From Sva-07 sp964549065 (GTDB lineage: Bacteria; Actinomycetota; Acidimicrobiia; Acidimicrobiales; Ilumatobacteraceae): a stretch of DNA of 24,783 nucleotides. Of this stretch, positions 7,696 to 15,318 are shown one piece after another; the first letter of the stretch is position 1; the number at the start of each line of letters is the position of its first letter. The notes beneath the pieces were generated by a model. That model had not been told where the DNA came from. It made no database searches and saw only the letters and a list, made by a program, of their open reading frames with translations. Location of the stretch: positions 1 through 24,783 of the forward strand of contig CAZJUC010000021.1 in assembly GCA_964549065.1 (NCBI GenBank), read 5' to 3'. Made by a program: the position numbers and the translations under genes.

Positions 7696-7700
7696 ATCCT
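7695..7700 (+). promoter_or_regulatory. -10 element (TATCCT) for ctaA
   Basis: TATCCT ends 9 bp before the ATG at 7710 and overlaps the start codon of the divergent CrtC-like gene. It supports ATG 7710 over the GTG at 7701, which would abut the -10 element. Confidence 0.5.
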
Positions 7701-7709
7701 GTGACACGT

Positions 7710-8705
7710 ATGGAACACGAGGGCTCCTCCCGCCCGCGATTCACCATGTCGCTGAGGCGCTATCGGCAGATCGCCATCATCACGGTGGCCGGAGTGTGCT
7801 TCCTCACGGTCGCCGGCGCCATCGTGCGCCTCACCGGCAGCGGCCTCGGCTGCGACGACTGGCCGAACTGCAACAACGAACGCTTCATCGACGTCTCGAG
7901 CACCCACGCCGCGATCGAGCAGGTCAATCGACTGGTGAGCGGGCTCGTCGGCGTGCCGACCCTGCTGATGGCGATCGGTGCATTCCGCGTGCGCCCGGCC
8001 CGCCGAGGGCTGAAGGTTCCGTCGCTGGTGGTGCTGCTGTCGATCTTCGGCAACGGTGTCGTCGGCGGGTTCGCCGTGCGCGGCGACCTCCATCCCTTCC
8101 TGGTGCAGTCGCACTTCCTGCTCGCGATGGTGTCGATCGCCTTCGGTCTCGTGGCGATCCGCCGGGCGCGGCCGGAGGCAACGATGTCGCGGACCGTCAT
8201 CGGTATCACTCCGCTCGTCACCCGGTTGATGCTCGTGTTCGGCGCGTTGATGGTCGCGTCGCTGGTCACCGGCACCGTGGTCACCGGGGCCGGCCCTCAC
8301 GCCGGTGACGAATCCGCACGGCGCTACGGCTTCGACATCTCCACCGTTGCCGAGATCCACAGCGTCACCGTGTGGTTCGCAGTCTTCGCGTTCCTGGCGG
8401 TGGTCGTCGCGCTCCGCCGCGACCGAGATCTCCTCGCCCGGTTGTCCGGGCACATCTCGACCTGGATGTTCATCGCCGTCGTGCAGGGCGGCATCGGCTA
8501 CGTGCAGTACTTCAACAACATCCCTGCAGTGCTCGTGGCCGCGCACGTCGCCGGAGCGACCGCGCTGTGGGTGGTGACGGTGCAGTTCGTCCACGCTGCG
8601 TTGGAGCCGATGGCCACGGTCGACGTGCCCGATGAACACGAAGTTCACACAGCGGAAACGAGGCCTGAACCTCGGATGCCCGCGGCACCTGCGCCAAGTG
8701 CGTAG
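7710..8705 (+). CDS. ctaA: Heme A synthase (COX15/CtaA family)
   Basis: 331 residues with about eight transmembrane helices. It should oxidise the C8 methyl of heme O to the formyl group of heme A for aa3-type cytochrome oxidase. GAIVRLTGSGLGCDDWPNC carries the extracytoplasmic cysteine pair (Cys48, Cys54). THAAIEQVNRLVSG supplies His66 and Glu70 of the first heme-ligand helix. The second half repeats the layout: VVTGAGPHAG, the AEIHSVTVWF histidine, and the terminal AAHVAGA histidine. The last ~30 residues are a polar tail. The gene implies aerobic respiration with heme a. No heme O synthase or oxidase subunit lies in the window. Its TAG stop forms the first half of the livH -10 element. Confidence 0.93.
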   Translation: MEHEGSSRPRFTMSLRRYRQIAIITVAGVCFLTVAGAIVRLTGSGLGCDDWPNCNNERFIDVSSTHAAIEQVNRLVSGLVGVPTLLMAIGAFRVRPARRGLKVPSLVVLLSIFGNGVVGGFAVRGDLHPFLVQSHFLLAMVSIAFGLVAIRRARPEATMSRTVIGITPLVTRLMLVFGALMVASLVTGTVVTGAGPHAGDESARRYGFDISTVAEIHSVTVWFAVFAFLAVVVALRRDRDLLARLSGHISTWMFIAVVQGGIGYVQYFNNIPAVLVAAHVAGATALWVVTVQFVHAALEPMATVDVPDEHEVHTAETRPEPRMPAAPAPSA

Positions 8706-8708
8706 AGT
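8703..8708 (+). promoter_or_regulatory. -10 element (TAGAGT) for the liv operon
   Basis: TAGAGT ends 9 bp before the livH ATG. Its first three bases are the ctaA stop codon. There is no Shine-Dalgarno sequence, consistent with a leaderless livH mRNA. Confidence 0.55.
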
Positions 8709-8717
8709 ACGCACCCG

Positions 8718-10067
8718 ATGTCAGCTCCCGACCGTCGGCGACGGATGTTCCTCTTCGCTCTGGCTGCCATGTTCCTGCCGCTGCTGTTCGGCGCAACCGC
8801 CGGAGCGCAGAGCGAGGACGGCGAGGAGCGGGCGATCTTCGGGCAGTTGTCGTACGACGACGAGGACAGCGGCGAGGAGATCCCGGCTGCGGGCGTGACG
8901 CTCGATGTGGAGGGTGTCGGCACGGTGGTCACCGATGCCGATGGCGAATTCCGTCTGGGCGTGCCAGGCCCGGGTGACTACACGGTGACGCTCGAGGTCG
9001 ACAGCCTGCCCGAGGGGCTCAACCTGCGCAACCCCGAGTCGAATCCGCTGACCGCCTCGGTCACCGAGAACCGCGACCGGCGCGTGCTGTTCCCGCTGGT
9101 GTTCGGCGAGGTCGACGACGACGGCGGCGGCGGTGTCACCTTCCGCCGGTTCGCGCAATTGACCGCGGAGGGCCTCAAGCAGGGGCTCTACCTCGCGATG
9201 GCCGCGGTCGGCCTCACGCTCATCTTCGGCACGACCGGCCTCGTCAACTTCGCCCACGCCGAACTCGTCACTTGGGGGATGTTGTCGACGTACTTCTTCA
9301 ACATCTACGGCCTGGCCGGCCTGATCGGCTTCCTCGCGCCGCTGCCACCACCGTTCGGCGACGGCGTCAATCTCATCTTCGCGGGGGTACTCGGTGTCGC
9401 AGCGGGCGGCGCGCTCGGCTACGTCCTCAATCGCCTGATCTTCAGCGGCGCACGCCGATCCGGCGTGAGCCTCATCGCGCAGATGGTGATGACCATCGGC
9501 TTGTCGATCCTGCTGCGCTACCTGTTCGTGTACTTCTTCGGCGGTGGCCCCCGCTCGTTCGGGAACTTCTCCGCCCAGCGCGCGGTGTCGATCGGCCCGG
9601 TCGAGCTCACACCGAAGGACATCGTGGCGATGACGCTGTCGGTGCTGATCCTCGTCGGTGTCGCGAGCTACCTCGAATTCACCCGCATGGGCAAGGCGAT
9701 GCGAGCCGTGTCCGACAACCGCGAACTGGCCGAGTCGACCGGAATCGACGTCGAGCGGGTGATCATGCTCGTCTGGGTGTCCGGCGCCGCCCTCGCAGCG
9801 GCGAGCGGCATCTTCTTCGGTCTCGACCAGGTCAAGTGGGACTTCGGGTTCCGCATCCTGTTGCTGATCTTCGCGGCGGTCACACTCGGCGGGCTCGGAC
9901 GCGCGTACGGCGCACTGTTCGGTGCGTTGATCGTCGGGTTGGCGATCAACCTCTCGACGCTCGTCATCGACGCCGAGGTGAAGAACATGGTGGCCCTGTT
10001 GATCTTGGCGCTGATCCTGCTCTTCCGGCCCCAGGGCATCCTCGGACGAGCGGAGAGGATCGGCTGA
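8718..10067 (+). CDS. livH: Branched-chain amino acid type ABC permease (LivH) with N-terminal secreted beta-sandwich domain
   Basis: 449 residues, about 150 longer than ordinary LivH (~290-310). Residues 1-30 look like a cleavable signal peptide (RRRR, then a hydrophobic run ending GATAGAQ). Residues ~36-128 resemble a carboxypeptidase regulatory-like (Ig-like) beta-sandwich: FGQLSY, AAGVTLDVEGVGTVVTDADGEF, GDYTVTLEV. An Asp/Gly hinge (131-139) leads to the permease, ~147-445: GLYLAMAAVGLTLIFGTTGLVNFAHAEL, the coupling region EFTRMGKAMRAVSDN, and the terminal LFRPQGILGRAE. The reading frame is continuous across the junction with normal codon use, so the fusion is real in this sequence. It is first in the operon and overlaps livM (TGATG). 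The extra domain would sit outside the membrane, where the binding protein docks. Confidence 0.93.
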   Translation: MSAPDRRRRMFLFALAAMFLPLLFGATAGAQSEDGEERAIFGQLSYDDEDSGEEIPAAGVTLDVEGVGTVVTDADGEFRLGVPGPGDYTVTLEVDSLPEGLNLRNPESNPLTASVTENRDRRVLFPLVFGEVDDDGGGGVTFRRFAQLTAEGLKQGLYLAMAAVGLTLIFGTTGLVNFAHAELVTWGMLSTYFFNIYGLAGLIGFLAPLPPPFGDGVNLIFAGVLGVAAGGALGYVLNRLIFSGARRSGVSLIAQMVMTIGLSILLRYLFVYFFGGGPRSFGNFSAQRAVSIGPVELTPKDIVAMTLSVLILVGVASYLEFTRMGKAMRAVSDNRELAESTGIDVERVIMLVWVSGAALAAASGIFFGLDQVKWDFGFRILLLIFAAVTLGGLGRAYGALFGALIVGLAINLSTLVIDAEVKNMVALLILALILLFRPQGILGRAERIG

Positions 10068-11077
10068 TGGACTGGGGATTCATCCTCGAGCGGACGTTCT
10101 CCACGATGTTCGGTGTCGAAGTGGTGGTGTTCGCCCTCGCCGCGGTCGGGCTCAACGTGCAGTTCGGTTACGCCGGGCTCCTGAACTTCGGTCAGGTCGG
10201 TTTCATGGCCGCCGGCGCCTACGGCCTCGGGGTGTCGATCAACTACTTCCAGTGGAACTTCATGGTCGGCGTGGCCTTCGGCATCGTCTACTCGATCGTG
10301 CTGGCGCTGATCCTCGGGATACCGACGCTGCGCCTGCGCGCCGACTATCTGGCCATCGTCACGATCGCCGCCTCCGAGACCATCCGGCTGTTCGTGCGCT
10401 GGCGACGGATGCAGGAGATCACCGGAGGCTCGGAGGGCATCGGCGAGTTCAGCGACCCCTTCTACGACACGTCGCTCAACCCGTTCAACGTCGGTCAACG
10501 CTACGACTTCGGCCCGTTCTCCTACGTCGGTCGCGACCTCTGGATCCTGCTCGTCGGTTGGATCCTGCTCATCGCCATCGTGTTGGTGATCAAGCGGCTG
10601 ATGGGCTCGCCGTGGGGGCGTGCGCTCAAGGCGATCCGCGAGGACGAGGACGCCGCCCGAGCGCTCGGCAAGAATGCCTACGTCTACAAGCTGCAGGCCC
10701 TGGCGCTCGGTGGTGTGATCGGCGGGCTCGCCGGGATGCTGCAGGTGGTCCAGAAGGGCTCGATCCAGCCCGACACGTTCAACCCGGTGATCACCTTCAC
10801 GATCTGGGCGATCCTGATCCTCGGTGGCCCGGGGCGCACCTGGTCGCCGATCATCGGCTCGATGATCTACTGGACGGCGGTGTCGTTCCTGGAGAACGTC
10901 CTGCGTGGTCTTCCCGAGGGTCCAGCCGACGCACTCGAGACCACGATCGGGCTGAGCGACTTCAACGTCAGCCAGGTGCGGTTCATCCTGGTCGGCCTCG
11001 GATTGCTCCTGCTGGCCCGGTACCGACCTCAGGGCATCTTCGGTTCACGTGAGGAGATGGCGCTCGATGACCGCTGA
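10067..11077 (+). CDS. livM: Branched-chain amino acid type ABC permease (LivM)
   Basis: 336 residues, close to the usual length. Recognisable features are the helix pair ALAAVGLNVQFGYAGLLNFG, the TLRLRADYLAIVTIAASE segment, the ATPase-coupling loop GSPWGRALKAIREDEDAA and the C-terminal LLARYRPQGIFG. It should form the inner-membrane channel with LivH. The ATG overlaps the livH stop by one base and its 3' end overlaps livG by 11 bp, so it is translationally coupled on both sides. The hydrophilic loop at ~120-155 (EITGGSEGIGEFSD) is the family's normal extracytoplasmic loop. Confidence 0.94.
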   Translation: MDWGFILERTFSTMFGVEVVVFALAAVGLNVQFGYAGLLNFGQVGFMAAGAYGLGVSINYFQWNFMVGVAFGIVYSIVLALILGIPTLRLRADYLAIVTIAASETIRLFVRWRRMQEITGGSEGIGEFSDPFYDTSLNPFNVGQRYDFGPFSYVGRDLWILLVGWILLIAIVLVIKRLMGSPWGRALKAIREDEDAARALGKNAYVYKLQALALGGVIGGLAGMLQVVQKGSIQPDTFNPVITFTIWAILILGGPGRTWSPIIGSMIYWTAVSFLENVLRGLPEGPADALETTIGLSDFNVSQVRFILVGLGLLLLARYRPQGIFGSREEMALDDR

Positions 11078-12050
11078 CGACGGTGACCAGACAACGCCGG
11101 ATTTCGGGCGCACCGCGGGCGGTGGTGGGGCGGCGAACGCCGTCCACGTGCACGACAACCCGGTCGACGGGGTCTTCGACGACGTCGTCGCCGAGCCGGG
11201 CTCGGCCAAGCCCGATCCGATCCTGATCGCGGACGGCGTCACGAAGCGGTTCGGGGGACTGGTCGCCGTCGACGTCGACCACCTGGAGGTCCAGCGCGGC
11301 GCGATCACGGCCCTGATCGGCCCGAATGGTGCCGGCAAGACGACCTTCTTCAACCTGTTGACCAGCTTCGACAAGGCGAACTCGGGCCGTGTGACGCTCG
11401 ACGGTGCCGACATCTCCGGCGTCGCCTCCTACAAGCTCGCCAAACGCGGCATGGTTCGCACCTTCCAGCTCACCAAGGCGCTGTCGAGGATGACCGTCCT
11501 CGACAACATGAAGCTGGGAGCCACCGGCCAGGTCGGCGAGAGCTTCGTCAAGGCGCTGCTGCCGGTCTGGGGCCGCCAGGAGGCCGAGATCGAACAACGC
11601 GCCGACGCCCTGCTCGACCGGTTCAATCTCACTCACATGCGCGACGAGTTCGCCGGCACGATGTCGGGCGGGCAACGAAAGCTCGTCGAGATGGCACGGG
11701 CGTTGATGACCGAGCCGAAACTGGTGATGCTCGACGAGCCCATGGCCGGTGTCAACCCGGCGCTCACCCAGTCGCTGCTCGGACACGTGAAGGGTTTGCG
11801 CGCCGAGGGTCGCACGGTGATCTTCGTCGAGCACGACATGGACGTGGTGCGCGACATCTCGGACTGGGTCGTGGTGATGGCCGAGGGCCAGATCATCGCC
11901 GAGGGCACCCCCGACGACATCGGCGCCAACCAGGACGTGATCGACGCGTACCTCGGTTCGCACACCGATCACGACTTCTTCGACGACCTCGAGGGGGCGG
12001 CGGGCCAGCCCCTGACCGAAGCCGACAGCGGCGAGCAGGAGACCTCGTGA
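11067..12050 (+). CDS. livG: Branched-chain amino acid type ABC ATPase (LivG)
   Basis: 327 residues. Walker A GPNGAGKTT is at 85-93, signature MSGGQRK at 199-205, Walker B LVMLDEP at 219-225 and the switch histidine 256 in FVEHDMD. The LivG hallmarks GMVRTFQ and LDEPMAGVNP are present. An unusual hydrophilic extension of ~50 residues (Gly/Asp/Val-rich) precedes the ABC domain, and an acidic tail of ~25 residues follows it. The start at 11067 has GAGGAG ten bases upstream. A further in-frame start at 11049 lies inside livM and is less likely. A start nearer the ABC domain is possible and would remove the extension. Confidence 0.93.
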   Translation: MTADDGDQTTPDFGRTAGGGGAANAVHVHDNPVDGVFDDVVAEPGSAKPDPILIADGVTKRFGGLVAVDVDHLEVQRGAITALIGPNGAGKTTFFNLLTSFDKANSGRVTLDGADISGVASYKLAKRGMVRTFQLTKALSRMTVLDNMKLGATGQVGESFVKALLPVWGRQEAEIEQRADALLDRFNLTHMRDEFAGTMSGGQRKLVEMARALMTEPKLVMLDEPMAGVNPALTQSLLGHVKGLRAEGRTVIFVEHDMDVVRDISDWVVVMAEGQIIAEGTPDDIGANQDVIDAYLGSHTDHDFFDDLEGAAGQPLTEADSGEQETS

Positions 12051-12778
12051 GCGACGATCTCCTGATCCACGTCGACAACATCCGCGCCGGATACGTCTCC
12101 GGCGTCGACATCTTGAACGACTGCTCGTTGGAGCTGCGTGCCGGCGAACTGATCGGCATCATCGGCCCGAACGGTGCCGGCAAGTCGACGCTGCTCAAAG
12201 CGCTGTTCGGCCTCCTGAGCATCCGGGCAGGAGCAGTCACCTACCGTGGTCAGGACATCTCGTCGGCGGAGGCTCACGAACTGGTCGAGCAGGGCATCGG
12301 CTACGTGCCCCAGCGCGACAACGTGTTCCCGTCGCTGACCGTCGAGGAGAACCTCGAGATGGGGGCGTTCCTGCGCCCGAAGCAGGTGCGGGAGCGCATC
12401 GACTACGTCAGCGAGATGTTCCCGCGGCTCTCCGAGCGGATGAGCCAGCGAGCCGGATCGCTGTCGGGTGGTGAACGCCAGATGTTGGCGATGGGCCGTG
12501 CCCTGATGATGAATCCAGAGGTGATCCTGCTCGACGAGCCGTCGGCCGGGCTCTCACCGGTGCTGCAGGACCAGGTGTTCCTGCGGGTACGCGAGATCAA
12601 CAAGGCCGGTGTGTCGGTGGTGATGGTCGAGCAGAACGCCCGGCGTTGTCTGCAGATCTGCCACCGTGGCTACGTGCTCGACCAGGGCACCAATGCCTAC
12701 ACCGACACCGGGCGCAACCTGCTGCACGACCCGAAGGTGATCGAGCTGTACCTCGGCACCCTCGCCCGCGGTACCTGA
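12047..12778 (+). CDS. livF: Branched-chain amino acid type ABC ATPase (LivF)
   Basis: 243 residues, full length. Walker A GPNGAGKST at 40-48, the family motif GYVPQRDNVFPSLTVEENL, signature LSGGERQ at 139-145, Walker B LLDEPSAGLSP and switch region MVEQNARR. It should pair with LivG to drive LivHM. The GTG start overlaps the livG stop (GTGA). It is the last gene of the operon; two hairpins follow before the convergent binding-protein gene. Confidence 0.95.
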   Translation: MSDDLLIHVDNIRAGYVSGVDILNDCSLELRAGELIGIIGPNGAGKSTLLKALFGLLSIRAGAVTYRGQDISSAEAHELVEQGIGYVPQRDNVFPSLTVEENLEMGAFLRPKQVRERIDYVSEMFPRLSERMSQRAGSLSGGERQMLAMGRALMMNPEVILLDEPSAGLSPVLQDQVFLRVREINKAGVSVVMVEQNARRCLQICHRGYVLDQGTNAYTDTGRNLLHDPKVIELYLGTLARGT

Positions 12779-12847
12779 CCGACGTCGCCGGGCACGGCCG
12801 CGACCGTGTCGACCTCGTGGACCGGGTCGTGGACCCGAGGGGCACGA

Positions 12848-12888
12848 GCGACGAGCGACCACACCACCCGTGCGGGTTCGCTCGTCGC
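12848..12888. repeat. 11-bp inverted repeat in the convergent gap
   Basis: GCGACGAGCGA (12848-12858) and TCGCTCGTCGC (12878-12888) are perfect complements. A nested ACCC/GGGT pair sits on the 3' side of the loop. It is the first of two hairpins between livF and the binding-protein gene, and is probably part of the termination region. Confidence 0.55.
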
Positions 12889-12910
12889 AGGAGGTCGCGG
12901 CAGACGCGAC

Positions 12911-12940
12911 GGAGCCCGCCACCTCGCGGTGACGGGCTCC
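12911..12940. terminator. Bidirectional terminator hairpin between livF and the binding-protein gene
   Basis: GGAGCCCG (12911-12918) pairs with CGGGCTCC (12933-12940). After one mismatch, CACC pairs with GGTG around a TCGC tetraloop. The stem is strong but has no flanking T-run. It lies 25 bp past the end of the convergent binding-protein gene. Confidence 0.65.
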
Positions 12941-12965
12941 GAGCGGTGTTCGGGTGTTCAGGTGT

Positions 12966-14345
12966 TCAGCTGGCGAAGACGTACTCGTCCAGCTCGGGGT
13001 TCGGGTCCGAGCCGCCGTCGTACTCCCAGATGCGGAAGCTGGCCGCTTCGGGCTCGCCGGCGTCACCGAACTCGTACGGACCGCCGAAGCCGTCGTAGTC
13101 GATGTCGGTGCCGGCGTCGACGAGAGCAATGCACTCCTCGAAGCTGGTGCAGGTCTCGCCGTCCTTGGTCACACCGTTGATCTCGGCAGCGATTGCCGAG
13201 GGATCGTCGGTGCCCGCCACGGCGGCTGCCAGGGCCGAGATGATCACGGCGTCGTAGGTCTCGGCGCCGTAGCTGTACTCGCCGCCCGCACCGTTCTCGT
13301 CGAGACGATCGGTGAAGTCGGAGATCGTGCCGAGATCGATCGACGGCACGGTACCACGGAGGCCTGTGAGGAAGCCCGGGTCGTCGAGCTCGCCGCCGAT
13401 GCCGATGTTGCCATCGACGCCGTAGACAGCCGTGTCCTCCGGGCCGATGCCACGCTCGTTCATCGTGGTCAGGATGCTCGCGCTCTCGGCGAAGCCGATC
13501 ACGACGATGGCGTCGGAGTCCGCCTCGACGAGTGCGTCGATTTCGGCGTCGAAGCTCTCGGTGTCGACTGCGTAGGCGAGGAACTCGTCGACGGTGCCAC
13601 CGCTACTGGTGAAGTTCTCCTGGAACGCCTCGGCGAGACCGACGCCGTAGCTCTCCTGGCGGTACAGGACGGAGACGCTCTCGGCGCCGTCGTCGAGGAC
13701 GAGGTTCGCCAGCACACGACCCTGGAGGAGGTCGGACGGAGCGGTACGGAAGTAGAGCCCGTCGTCCTCGTAGGTCGTGAAGTCCGGCGAGGTGTTCGCC
13801 GGGCTGAACTGGATGACGCACGAACCCGTGATCTTGTCGATCACGGTCTTCGAGACTGCCGACGAGGCAGCACCGACGATCACGTCGGCGTCCGAGGCGA
13901 GCAGCCGGTCGACTTCCAGGTTGGCGGTGTCGGTGGTGGTGTCACCCGAGTCGCCCTGTTCGAGGACGACGTCGGAGCCGAGCACGCCGCCAGCGGCGTT
14001 GATGTCTTCGACGGCCATGGCCGAGCCGGCAACCTCGGGCGGGCCGAGGAAGGCGAGGTCACCCGTGACGGGCAGGATGGTGCCGATGGTGAGCACACCG
14101 TCGCTCTCGCAGCTGCCGTCGCCGGCGGCGGTTTCGCCGTCGTCGCCGTCGGTGGTCTCCGGCGCCGTGGTCTCCTCCGGCGTGTCGTCGGTGTTCTCGG
14201 GAGCATCGGTTGCCTCCGGAGCCTCGGTGGTCTCGCCACCGGCTTCGGTCGTGGTCGTGTCGTCGTCGTCGCTCCCGCAGGCAGCGGCAACGAGCGTCAG
14301 TCCGACCAACAGTGCACCGACGCGCTTCGCACGTGATGTTCTCAT
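12966..14345 (-). CDS. Branched-chain amino acid type ABC substrate-binding lipoprotein
   Basis: 459 residues. The signal sequence ends in the lipobox LVAAAC, so Cys23 should be lipidated and anchor the protein outside the membrane. Residues 24-78 are a Thr/Glu/Asp-rich linker. The periplasmic-binding fold of the LivJ/Peripla_BP_6 type follows: LTIGTILPVTGDLAFLGPP, AVEDINAAGG, VIVGAASSAVS, VSVLYRQESYGVGLAEAF, YDAVIISALA. The ligand may be an amino acid, amide, urea or aromatic acid; it cannot be fixed from sequence. GGGGGAG ahead of the ATG at 14345 supports this start over the longer open frame upstream. It lies convergent to livHMGF, is very probably their partner, and has its own promoter. 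Confidence 0.93.
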   Translation of the reverse strand: MRTSRAKRVGALLVGLTLVAAACGSDDDDTTTTEAGGETTEAPEATDAPENTDDTPEETTAPETTDGDDGETAAGDGSCESDGVLTIGTILPVTGDLAFLGPPEVAGSAMAVEDINAAGGVLGSDVVLEQGDSGDTTTDTANLEVDRLLASDADVIVGAASSAVSKTVIDKITGSCVIQFSPANTSPDFTTYEDDGLYFRTAPSDLLQGRVLANLVLDDGAESVSVLYRQESYGVGLAEAFQENFTSSGGTVDEFLAYAVDTESFDAEIDALVEADSDAIVVIGFAESASILTTMNERGIGPEDTAVYGVDGNIGIGGELDDPGFLTGLRGTVPSIDLGTISDFTDRLDENGAGGEYSYGAETYDAVIISALAAAVAGTDDPSAIAAEINGVTKDGETCTSFEECIALVDAGTDIDYDGFGGPYEFGDAGEPEAASFRIWEYDGGSDPNPELDEYVFAS

Positions 14346-14406
14346 GTTGTGGTTTCTCCCCCTTGTCAGGTGCGCACGGGATTGTCCGCACTCATAAGGT
14401 GTCGCG

Positions 14407-14435
14407 AGTGTACGCATCGTGTACCGGGAATGGAA
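14407..14435 (-). promoter_or_regulatory. Possible -35/-10 promoter for the substrate-binding protein
   Basis: On the minus strand, TTCCAT (14435-14430) and TACACT (14412-14407) are 17 bp apart. That would give a leader of ~55 nt with the GGGGGAG site. The -35 match is poor, so only the -10 is reasonably supported. Confidence 0.35.
14408..14424 (+). repeat. Direct repeat GTGTAC, 11-bp spacing, in a divergent promoter
   Basis: GTGTAC occurs at 14408-14413 and 14419-14424, one helical turn apart, over the probable -10 of the binding-protein gene and ~17 bp before the crotonase -10. It could be an operator; it is short and may be chance. Confidence 0.35.
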
Positions 14436-14440
14436 GGCAC

Positions 14441-14446
14441 TACGTT
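14441..14446 (+). promoter_or_regulatory. -10 element (TACGTT) for the crotonase gene
   Basis: TACGTT ends 8 bp before the GTG at 14455, supporting that codon as a leaderless start and excluding the GTG at 14419, which is upstream of it. Confidence 0.5.
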
Positions 14447-14454
14447 TCCGGACC

Positions 14455-15318
14455 GTGAACGATCTCGCCGGCCCTACTGGCACTTCGAACGACGAGACCG
14501 AGGTGCGGTATTCCGTCGTCCAGCACGTTGCGACGCTCACGTTGAACGCTCCCGAGCGGTTGAACACGATTTCGGGGCCGATGCTCGCGCAGATCAGCGA
14601 GCTGCTGTTGCGGGCCGACCACGACGCCGAGGTGCGCTGCATCGTGCTCACCGGGCAGGGGCGTGCGTTCTGCGCTGGGCTCGACCTCCAGGCCCAGATG
14701 GCCGGACCGAAGGGCGGTCTCGGCAACCTCGGCGGCGACGGGGACGACGGGGGTAATGGCGGCGCCACCTTCAGCGGCGAGTTCGACCTTCGCAGCGCCC
14801 CGCCCGTGGTGCTGCACAATCTCGACACGCCGACGATCTGCGCGCTCAACGGTGGGTCGGCCGGATACGGCCTCGACCTGGCGCTCGGGTGCGACATCCG
14901 CATCGCCGTCGACACCGCGAAACTCAACCCGGGCTTCGCGAAGCGGGGCATCCTGCCGGAGAGCGGGGGCACGTGGCTCCTGCCTCGTCTGGTCGGCTAC
15001 GCCAAGGCCGCCGAAATCGCGTTCACCGGCCGCACACTCAGTGCCGCGGAGGCGCTGGAACTCGGCCTCGTCAACCACGTGGTGAGTGCAGACGACTTCG
15101 CCGACCGGACCACGGCGCTCGCGGAGGAGATCGCCGCCAACGCGCCGCTCGCCGTGCGGGCGATCAAGCGCATGATGCGCGCTGCGGAGACCGAGACGTT
15201 CGAACAGAACGTCCACCACGTCTTCCTGCAGCTGCTGCCACTGTTGCGCACCGCCGACTTCTCGGAGGGCGTGGCTGCGTTCATGGAGAAGCGCGACCCG
15301 GAGTTCCACGGCCGGTGA
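14455..15318 (+). CDS. Enoyl-CoA hydratase/isomerase family protein (PaaG-like)
   Basis: 287 residues, crotonase fold. The oxyanion-hole segments are AFCAGLDL (71-78) and NGGSAGYGLDLAL (132-144). The two hydratase glutamates of rat crotonase are not kept: by my alignment they correspond to Asp141 and Gly160. Instead Glu169 in GILPESGGTWLLPRLVG sits where PaaG-type isomerases have an aspartate (VPDSGGxW). This favours isomerase-type or other chemistry over simple hydration. An unusual glycine-rich insertion runs from ~83 to 107. GTG 14455 is chosen from its -10 element. The nitroreductase start overlaps its stop (GTGA), so the two are coupled. Confidence 0.9.
   Translation: MNDLAGPTGTSNDETEVRYSVVQHVATLTLNAPERLNTISGPMLAQISELLLRADHDAEVRCIVLTGQGRAFCAGLDLQAQMAGPKGGLGNLGGDGDDGGNGGATFSGEFDLRSAPPVVLHNLDTPTICALNGGSAGYGLDLALGCDIRIAVDTAKLNPGFAKRGILPESGGTWLLPRLVGYAKAAEIAFTGRTLSAAEALELGLVNHVVSADDFADRTTALAEEIAANAPLAVRAIKRMMRAAETETFEQNVHHVFLQLLPLLRTADFSEGVAAFMEKRDPEFHGR

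Noticed and set aside
12954..14336. 460-codon open frame antisense to the binding protein
   Set aside because: The opposite strand encodes a lipoprotein with lipobox and full fold; the antisense frame is low-complexity (Val/Gly/Asp/Glu-rich) with no domain.
14346..14972. Possible 668-residue form of the binding protein, with ~200 extra N-terminal residues
   Set aside because: The ATG at 14345 begins a classical lipoprotein signal with a ribosome binding site; the upstream frame overlaps the divergent crotonase gene and is not protein-like.
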